Source of the DNA: Chloracidobacterium sp.
GTDB taxonomy: Bacteria > Acidobacteriota > Blastocatellia > Chloracidobacteriales > Chloracidobacteriaceae
Direction: 5' to 3'
DNA: 64,000 nucleotides
Assembly: GCA_025057975.1 (NCBI GenBank)
Contig: JANWUV010000017.1
Location: forward strand, 1-64,000
A program made the position numbers and the translations under genes. Position 1 is the first letter of the stretch. Every line of letters begins with the position of its first letter. Shown piece after piece: positions 43,798 through 51,200 of the stretch. The notes under the pieces were generated by a model. That model saw nothing but the letters and a program-made list of their open reading frames with translations, did no database searches and had not been told where the DNA came from.

Positions 43798-44463
43798 TTA
43801 GTTGGCGCGGTTGATGTCGGAAAGGCGCAGAACGGTCGGGAAACGCCGTGCAACGGCTTCATCGTGCGTAACAACGATAAGCGCCGCGCCGATTTCCGCG
43901 CAAAGTTTTTGCATCAAGTCCAGTACGGCGTCGCGGTTGCGGGCGTCGAGCGCGCTGGTCGGCTCATCCGCCAATACCAACTTCGGGCGATTCGCCAGTG
44001 CGCGCGCCACGCCGACGCGCTGCTGCTGTCCGGCGGAAAGCTGGCGTGGAAAATACCGTGCGCGTTCTCGCAGCCCGACTTTGTCAAGCAGGGCCTGGGC
44101 GTAGGTCGCGCCGGCGCGGTTGTCGGCAAACTTCATCCCCAGCGCCACGTTTTCGAGCGCCGTAAAGGCTGGCAGCAGATGGATGTTCTGAAACACGTAG
44201 CCGATGTGCGCGGCACGGAAGCGATCGCGCCGAACTTCGTCCAGGCGCGTAATGTCGGTGTCGTCAAGGCGGACTTCGCCTTCATCCGGCGTGACAAGGC
44301 CGGCGATAACATTGAGTAGGGTGGTTTTACCAGAACCGCTTGCGCCGACCAGCGCGACCTGCTCACCGGCGGCGACCGTCCAAGTCGGTATGTCAAGCAC
44401 GCGCACAGGCGGTTCGCCGCCGGGGCTAGGATACTCCAATCGAAGGTTGCGCAAGTTGAGCAT
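43798..44463 (-). CDS. ABC transporter ATP-binding protein, LolD/MacB type
   Basis: 221 residues. Walker A is GASGSGKTTLLN, the signature is LSAGQQQRVGVARAL, Walker B is LVLADEPTSALD, and the switch His is in IVVTHDEA. It is the motor for the adjacent FtsX-type permease. Such pairs are mechanotransmission or lipoprotein/peptide exporters rather than classical importers. It is the first gene of the minus-strand ABC-permease-kinase group and shares an upstream region with the divergent COG0523 GTPase. Confidence 0.92.
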   Translation of the reverse strand: MLNLRNLRLEYPSPGGEPPVRVLDIPTWTVAAGEQVALVGASGSGKTTLLNVIAGLVTPDEGEVRLDDTDITRLDEVRRDRFRAAHIGYVFQNIHLLPAFTALENVALGMKFADNRAGATYAQALLDKVGLRERARYFPRQLSAGQQQRVGVARALANRPKLVLADEPTSALDARNRDAVLDLMQKLCAEIGAALIVVTHDEAVARRFPTVLRLSDINRAN

Positions 44464-44632
44464 GGTGGTTTCTGAAACCGCCGCCTAACGCCAGCGGCGG
44501 TTGCGGCTAGGAGGATTCCTAACTACAGTCGAGCCGCAACGCAATCTACTCGATATGGGAACGGGCGCGAAAGCCGGACGTTCCTGATTCTTCGGTTTGA
44601 GCAAAACATTCTGGACGAACGAGGTGTGAGGT
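44464..44632. promoter_or_regulatory. Divergent control region with inverted repeats (ABC transporter / COG0523 gene)
   Basis: The 169 bases between the two starts contain a 9-base inverted repeat, AACCGCCGC (44476-44484) with GCGGCGGTT (44494-44502), 13 bases from the ATPase start. A smaller TAGGA/TCCTA repeat follows. It may be an operator or leader hairpin. It does not resemble the AT-rich Zur boxes I know from other phyla. Confidence 0.4.
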
Positions 44633-45988
44633 ATGTCGTCGGGAGCTGCCGCGCAGCGCGTGCCAGTGACGGTGTTGACGGGCTTTCTGGGGGCGGGGAA
44701 GACCACGCTGCTCAACCGTTTGTTGAGCGAACAGCATGGTAAGCGCATCGCCGTCATTGAGAATGAGTTCGGCGAAGTCGGCGTGGACAACGAGCTGGTC
44801 ATTAACGCCGAAGAGGAAATTTTCGAGATGAACAACGGGTGCATTTGCTGCACCGTCCGGGGCGATCTCATTCGGATTCTTGGCAACCTGATGAAGCGCA
44901 AGGACAAGTTTGACTACATCTTGGTCGAGACGACCGGGATGGCTGATCCGGGTCCGGTGGCGCAGACGTTCTTCGTAGACGACGAAGTGCGGAGCAAAAC
45001 GCGCTTGGACGGCATCGTGACGGTCGTGGACGCCAAGCACGTCTGGGAACACCTCGACAGCCATGAAGTCAAGGAGCAGATTGCTTTTGGCGACGTGATT
45101 TTGATCAACAAGACCGATCTGGTTGACCCTGAGACGCTGGATCGGCTGGAGCAGCGCATTCGCGCGATGAACGCCACGGCGAAAATTCTGCGTACGCAGC
45201 AATCGAACGCCCCGGTGGACGCCTTACTTGACATTGGCGCGTTTGATTTGAACCGGGCGCTGGCGGTAGACCCGCAGTTTTTAGAGCCGGAGCATCCGTT
45301 TGAGTATGGCGGCGTGTACGAGTTGGCGGCCGGGCGGTACGAGTTTGTGATGCAGCTGGGGCCTAACCCGGCGATGGACGCCGCGTTGTTGCCCGTCCCC
45401 GACGGCGCGGCAGACGGTTTGGCGGCGACGGCCGACCGAGCCATTGTCGTGTTTTCCGACGACCCCGACCGCGTGACGGCGGGCGGCGTCATCACGCCCA
45501 GCGAGCGGTTGCGGCGGTTGTGCTTGGAAGCGGATGGGCCGACGGTTTTTGTGTTTGAGATTGAAAGCGATGGGCGGTACGCGCTCTTTACACAGCATCA
45601 GCCCGATGAGTTTGCGGCGGTGCTCCGGCGTGACGGCGTCGTGGTGACGCCGACGACGAGCCGGGCGTACAAGCCTGATCACGAACACGATGATGAAGTG
45701 TCGTCGGTTGGGATCACGACACCGGGCGACCTTGACCCGAAGAAACTCAATGCGTGGTTGGGCGACTTACTTCAAAACAAGGGGCCGGACATTTTTCGGA
45801 TGAAGGGTATCTTGAGCATTTCAGGCGATCCGCGCCGGTTTGTGTTTCAGGGCGTACACATGATGTTTGAAGGTCGTCCGGATCGGGAGTGGGGGACGGA
45901 GCCGCGCCACAATGCACTGGTGTTTATTGGGCGCAACCTCGACCGTGCGGCGCTGGAGGCAAGCTTTCGGGCGTGTTTGGTGAATTAG
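44633..45988 (+). CDS. CobW/COG0523 family metal-binding GTPase
   Basis: 451 residues. The G domain has Walker A GFLGAGKTTLLN, the metal-binding motif CICC in NNGCICCTVRGD, and INKTDL. COG0523 proteins deliver or allocate zinc, cobalt or nickel to client proteins. The CobW C-terminal domain is present (FRMKGILSISGDPRRFVFQGVHMMFEG). Between them lies an unusually long insert (about 200-330) plus an Asp/Glu/His patch KPDHEHDDE. The metal cannot be read from sequence. It is divergent from the ABC transporter with a His-rich loop and is followed by a WD40 gene, which suggests a metal-handling group. Confidence 0.9.
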   Translation: MSSGAAAQRVPVTVLTGFLGAGKTTLLNRLLSEQHGKRIAVIENEFGEVGVDNELVINAEEEIFEMNNGCICCTVRGDLIRILGNLMKRKDKFDYILVETTGMADPGPVAQTFFVDDEVRSKTRLDGIVTVVDAKHVWEHLDSHEVKEQIAFGDVILINKTDLVDPETLDRLEQRIRAMNATAKILRTQQSNAPVDALLDIGAFDLNRALAVDPQFLEPEHPFEYGGVYELAAGRYEFVMQLGPNPAMDAALLPVPDGAADGLAATADRAIVVFSDDPDRVTAGGVITPSERLRRLCLEADGPTVFVFEIESDGRYALFTQHQPDEFAAVLRRDGVVVTPTTSRAYKPDHEHDDEVSSVGITTPGDLDPKKLNAWLGDLLQNKGPDIFRMKGILSISGDPRRFVFQGVHMMFEGRPDREWGTEPRHNALVFIGRNLDRAALEASFRACLVN

Positions 45989-46231
45989 CACGCTTTCCGA
46001 GAACGACCTCTAGCGAACTGACCCGCCAACCGGCGTTGAGCGCCGCCGCCAACCTTTGGCGCGATCCAGGTAAGGCAATGCTTCAGTTGGGCGGAGGCTG
46101 CGCCGAACCTAACTGTGATGCCCTGTGTCGGCGCTCTCCTTTCCCAACCTAATACCTTAGGCTGGCTGGAGAATGAACGTCTCTACGGTTTTCCGCCTCC
46201 TTTGCGGTTGAAGGCGGCAGGAGCGTTACTT

Positions 46232-47308
46232 ATGCCGTTGCCATCAATCACTGAGTTTTTGAAAAGCGCGACTCGGCAACTAGACCCGTTTTGGCGGGCG
46301 ACGCTTGACGATCACGTAATGGCGCTGCATTGGTCGCCGGATGGGGCGCAGTTGGCGGCGCTGTCCGCCGCCGGGACGCTCACGGTCTTTGACGCGGCTT
46401 CCGGCGTCGTCCGCTGGACGCAAGTCGCGCACCGGGTGGGCGGCATGACGCTGGACGGCGCGCTCGACGGCGCGTTGTTGGCGACGGGCGGGCAGGACGG
46501 GCGTGTAAGGCTGTGGAAGGCGACGACCGGCGAGCAGGTCGCCGATTTGCCGGCCGGGGCGAGTTGGGTGGAGCGCGTGGCGTGGAGTCCGGTGTACGCC
46601 GACGGTCAGCCCCTCCTTCTGGCGTCGGCGGCCGGCAAGGCGCTGCGCTTTTGGACGCCGACTGGCGAACTGGTCAGCGAACACACGCGCCATACGAGTA
46701 CGATTGCCGACATCCGGTGGCATCCGACGCGGCGCGCACTGGTGACGGCAAGTTATGGCTTGTTGACGGTTTGGGTGCCGGGTGCGGATGTTCCGGCCGA
46801 GGTTTTCGCGTGGAAGGGATCGCATTTGGCAGCGGCGTGGCGGCCGGACGGTAAATATCTGATTGTCGGTGATCAGGACGCTACGGTGCACGTCTGGGAC
46901 ACTGCAACCGGCGAAGACTTGATGATGTCGGGCTACCAGACGAAGGTCCGCGAGTTGGCTTGGCATCCGCGCGGGCGATTTCTGGCGACGGGCGGCGGGA
47001 CGGCTGTGACCATCTGGGATTTCTCCGGGCGCGGGCCGGCCGGCTCAACGCCGGTGGTGTTGGAAAGTCACGCCGGGCTGGTGACGGCGCTGGCCTATCG
47101 TGCGGATGGGAAGGTGTTGGCCTCAGGTGGCGAGGATGGGTTGTTGCTGTGGCGTCCGCCGGAGAAGCCGGGGCGTCCAGCGTCGCCGTCCGGTCGGTAC
47201 GAACCGGCCGGCGGGGTGTCGGTTTTGGCGTGGCGCGCTGATGGGGGACGCATCGCCGTCGGCAGTCCGCAGGGCGAAGTCGCCGTTCTGGCGGGCGACT
47301 TGGCGTGA
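46232..47308 (+). CDS. WD40 repeat protein
   Basis: 358 residues from ATG 46232, which has an upstream GGCAGGAG; an earlier ATG at 46115 adds 39 non-repeat residues. Seven or so WD40 blades run through nearly the whole chain, for example VMALHWSPDGAQLAALSAAG, LLATGGQDGRVRLW, YLIVGDQDATVHVWD and VLASGGEDGLLLW. No signal peptide is seen, so it is probably cytoplasmic and serves as a protein-binding scaffold. It lies 243 bases after the COG0523 gene on the same strand and may be its functional partner. Confidence 0.85.
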   Translation: MPLPSITEFLKSATRQLDPFWRATLDDHVMALHWSPDGAQLAALSAAGTLTVFDAASGVVRWTQVAHRVGGMTLDGALDGALLATGGQDGRVRLWKATTGEQVADLPAGASWVERVAWSPVYADGQPLLLASAAGKALRFWTPTGELVSEHTRHTSTIADIRWHPTRRALVTASYGLLTVWVPGADVPAEVFAWKGSHLAAAWRPDGKYLIVGDQDATVHVWDTATGEDLMMSGYQTKVRELAWHPRGRFLATGGGTAVTIWDFSGRGPAGSTPVVLESHAGLVTALAYRADGKVLASGGEDGLLLWRPPEKPGRPASPSGRYEPAGGVSVLAWRADGGRIAVGSPQGEVAVLAGDLA

Positions 47309-47450
47309 TTTCCGCCTGTCCAACAGACGCGGCCGGCATCGTGTCGCCCACTTCACGGGCTGTTGGTGGGGAATGAACGTTAGGCAACCTCACTGCAACG
47401 AACCCCCCTCACCAAGCATTACGCCCACGCAACGCCTCACGAGAAACCCT

Positions 47451-47479
47451 TTGACAACCCCACTGAGCCTGCATATAGT
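47451..47479 (+). promoter_or_regulatory. Near-consensus sigma-70 promoter without an assigned gene
   Basis: TTGACA (47451-47456) is a perfect -35 and TATAGT (47474-47479) matches five of six -10 bases, with the ideal 17-base spacer. Transcription would start near 47486. The next coding sequence is 725 bases away and has its own promoter. Confidence 0.65.
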
Positions 47480-47485
47480 GGGCGG

Positions 47486-47667
47486 CAGAGTCATCTTGAA
47501 AAAATCGTGCAACAGCGTCTCCATATTTTTTTCGATAGGCGGCGCTTCACGTGTGGTGCAACCAGGTTAGGTCAAACCAGGTTGTAACTCGCCCAGCGCT
47601 TGCTCAAGGCTGTATATTGTGGCATCTTACCTGTGCTTTCTGCCTCTTATCTTTCAGGCAGTTCTTT
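47486..47667 (+). ncRNA. Candidate small structured RNA downstream of the orphan promoter
   Basis: From the predicted start, about 180 bases run to a hairpin CTGCCT (47640-47645)/AGGCAG (47656-47661) followed by TTCTTT. A GGCAGA near the 5' end can pair with TCTGCC near the 3' end. ACAGC pairs with GCTGT and CAACC with GGTTG further in. The length and end-to-end pairing recall 6S RNA, but no covariance test was possible. Highly tentative. Confidence 0.3.
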
Positions 47668-48132
47668 ACCAACTCGGCACAAGGCGGATCAAAATCTTAC
47701 GCCCAACTGGTACGGTCAGGGCAAGGTCTTACTGTGCCTGTCCGGCTTTTGTCGCAGGCCTTGGCTGGGGCGTGTCAGATTTCCAAGGCGTCACACCCTT
47801 CTCTGTAGGCCGGCTGCGGGCGACATATGGCAGGCATGGGCGGAGGCGGGTGTTTTCATTCATCGAACCGCCGGTCGGCGACGGCGCTCGCTGCGTCCTT
47901 TGCGCGCGAGTGACGGCTTCCGTCCGATTGCTGATCACGGGGTAGAAATCTTCGAGGAGGTGAGAGGCCGTATGAGTCCGGCGAAGAGGGCATGACGCTC
48001 CGAAGTGGCCACGCGATCAGCACGGCGTTCGGCTTGACTTGCCAAAGTCGAAAACGCTAGCGTCGGCAAAAGTTTACATGCCAGTTGTTACGAACACACG
48101 ATTTCAAACTGGTATTGCAGCAAACCGTTTGG

Positions 48133-48160
48133 TTGACAGGCGCTTGCGACGTGGTATTTT
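48133..48160 (+). promoter_or_regulatory. Promoter of the giant secreted-protein gene
   Basis: TTGACA (48133-48138) and TATTTT (48155-48160) are spaced by 16 bases. The start codon at 48211 follows about 45 bases after the expected transcription start and has a GAGGAGG ribosome site. Confidence 0.6.
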
Positions 48161-48210
48161 CCCGCCCGCATTCGTTTGTCAGCTAGCAGAAGTTTCTTGA
48201 GGAGGACACA

Positions 48211-51200
48211 ATGATCTCTCATCGTCATGTCCGGCTGTCATCATTCCGATGGCTGCTTGCCTGGGCGGTCATCCTGTGCTTTGGCGCAGGCGGGACCGCG
48301 TTTGGTCAGGGAGACTGCCCGGGTCCGTCGGGTCCGCCGGCCGTTGCCGGTCTCGGCGCCGGTCCCGGTAACACCGACCGCTCGTTTGGTTACAGCGGCC
48401 CGCCGAATTTCAATACGATCGATGGCTCCCTCGCCGCGATGCTGGAGAGAATCGGCAACATCATCCCGGCACCGGGTGAAGTTCGAGCGATTGCCGTTCA
48501 GCGCATTGGCGTGAATGCCAATAAGTTCATCGTCGCGGGCGATTTTGCCTACCGTGTGCCGGGGACAAACATCACGTACCGCAATATCCTGCGGTTGAAT
48601 CCGACCGGCTCAATCGACACAACCTTCACAACGCTATTCTTCCCCGGGCCAATCAACGCTTTGGCGGTTGACTCGCTGGACCGCATCGTGGTTGGCGGCG
48701 CGTTTCTCATTCCCGGTCCGCCGAACCGTTCGCGCCTGCTGCGTTTGCTGCCCACCGGTGCGCTTGACGTTGGATTCAACCCGCCGGTGCCGACCGCCGA
48801 GGTGCTGGCGCTCGAAGTGGATCCGGCGGATAACATTTACGTCGGCCTCAACGGCGGTACAATTGGCGGGCGTCTCAACTTTACGCGTTTGTTGCCGACT
48901 GGGGCGCTTGACCCAACCGCTTTTTGGAACCCTGCTGCGGTTGTTCCGCCGGCGTTTCCAACCTCGGTCGCCGGCCCGGTGCGCGCCATCAAGTACGCCG
49001 CCAACCTGTTCGGCATCGGCGTTCCCGGTGTTGTGGTGGGTGGCTCGTTTACACAAGCCACCGGCGGCACGTCGCAGAACGTCGGCAACATTGCGCTGTA
49101 TGACCCGAACGGTCAGGTGGACTTTTTCTTCCCGACGACCGGCGGCGGCGCAAACGCACCGGTCAATGCCCTTGCCGTAGCTGAGCCACCGCCCGGCACC
49201 GCTTCACAAATTTTCGCCGGTGGCGAGTTTTCGTTGTTTAACCAGCAGGCTCGTACGCGAGTGGCCAAGTTCACGGCTTTTGGTCTTGATTTGGCTTTCG
49301 TTCCTACGCCGGCGGCTGCGGTGCCGAACCCGGTCCGGGCGCTGGCTTTCACGGTCGGTCCTCCTTTCACGCAGCCGCCGCCTTTTGCTGTTTTGCACGT
49401 CGGCGGTCAGGAGACGGCGACAGCCTTTGCCGATGTGGCGATGAGCCCGACAACTGGTGTGATTAGCGCCGGTCTGAATACCGCTTCACCGTTCTTCCCG
49501 GCGAATCCGGCCGTTGTCCGGGCGATTGCGCCGAATGCGACGAACGGTGCGCTCTTCGGCGGCGCTTTCCTCAACGCGCAAGCTGAAAAGCTCCGGGCTA
49601 CGTTTAACACAGCTTACAACCCGCCGAACGCCGCCGGCTTGCCGTCGTTTGTCGCCGCCGGCCCGACACAGTTCTACGCTTCCGCACTGCTGCCCAACGG
49701 TGATCTCCTAATCGGCGGTGACGTAGGGGTGCCGTCCACTGGCACGACCGTCGCCGACGGTGGTCATATCGTTGAGCTTTACCGGATTACGTCGTGCGGC
49801 ACGGTCAGCGTCGTGGCGCGGTTTAGAAACGTCGGCGGCTACTTGGTGCGTAACGACATTGACAACGGCAACCTTGTGTCGCCGCCGCTCGACATCAACA
49901 CCACGCCCGGCATGGGCTTCCGACGGATTGACGTGGTCGAGCCGCCGTCCATTCGCGCGATAGCCGTTGCGCCGAACGGTGACATCTACGTGGGTGGGCA
50001 GTTCAACCAAGTTTCCGACGGCCCCGGTGGACCGTTTGTGCCGTGGAACAATCTCGTGCGTCTGCGTCCGAACGGCACAATTGATCCGCTGTTCCAAGTC
50101 GGACAAGATGACCCGTCGCCACCGGCCGGTTACACCCCGATTCGTAAGGGTGGCCCAACCGGCTTCGGCTCGCCCGGTACCGGCTTTACAACGGTTGATC
50201 CGCAGACAGCACTCCCGGCTTTGGTGGGTACCTGCGACTCTCCACCAACCTTGCCGTCTGCCGGCAGTGGTGAGAAGTTCAACCCTGATCAAGGGCGCGT
50301 CAATGCGATTGTCCTGCAACCTGACGGGAAGGTGCTCATCGGCGGCAACTTCAAGTGCTACAATGAAGTGCCCCGGAGCGGCATTGCGCGTTTGACAAGC
50401 ACCGGTGCGCTCGACCCAACGTTTGGCGATGACTCGTTCTCAGTGCCCGGTGTTGGTGACTATGTATTGTGCGGTAATCCGGGTGGGGCAGCCGTGGTTA
50501 ACATTCCGCGCACCAGCGCCGTTGTGGCGTATCAGCGGGCGCGCGTCAACGCCATTCTGCTTGAGCCAGACGGCAAGGTGGTTGTGGCCGGCTTGTTTGC
50601 CCGCGCCAACAACGTTGATCGCTTCAACATTGCTCGCTTCAACAGCGACGGTACGCTTGACACGAGCTTTGCCACCGGCCCGACGGGCACGACGTTCCCG
50701 ACCGGCACTTCCGGGTTGGGCGCGACACTCGCAACCGGACCGAACAATGGAGCGACCTCCAATGGGCGCGGCGGTGAAATCTTCGCACTCGGTCGCCAAA
50801 GCCTTGGCGCGAATGCCGGACGCATCCTGATTGGCGGCGCTTTTACGCGCATTCTCAACCAGACCGGCACAGCCAGCAGCTTGGTGCGGACGGCCTTTAC
50901 GCGGTTTGAGCCAACCGGTCGCCACGATGCCTCGTTTGCTCAATTGAACTTCACGGCGGCTCCAGTGGTTCGCGCCATTGCCGTCAAGGCGGATGACCGT
51001 CCGCTCATCGGCGGGCCGTTCCGAATCGGGCCGCGTGACTTGGTTCCGGGTGACTTTATCGGCTACATCAACAACACAACGCGCGTCCGCGTCCATCGCA
51101 CCGGCGTCAACGGTACATTTGAAGACGATGTGGACGGTTTCGGCGTCCCACGGGCGACCTTCCTAGCTGTTCCACCGGGCGTCGGTCAGAACCCGAATGC

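Larger units (their letters stand above)
47309..48210. other. 902-base gap with two promoters and no convincing gene
   Basis: The gap between the WD40 gene and the giant secreted-protein gene contains a near-consensus promoter at 47451-47479 and the giant gene's own promoter at 48133-48160. Open frames of 85-131 codons starting near 47551, 47600 and 47619 overlap in different frames, lack ribosome sites and are not protein-like. A short reading frame of seven codons (ATG at 47972) follows GAGGAGGTGAG. Two AACCAGGTT copies lie at 47560-47568 and 47575-47583. Confidence 0.6.

Noticed and set aside
47600-47995. 131-codon plus-strand frame downstream of the orphan promoter
   Set aside because: It starts with TTG without a ribosome site, has an odd composition, and competes with two other overlapping frames; a non-coding transcript fits better.
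47972-47995. Seven-codon reading frame after GAGGAGGTGAG
   Set aside because: The ribosome site is good but a heptapeptide cannot be supported without conservation or a known leader-peptide pattern.
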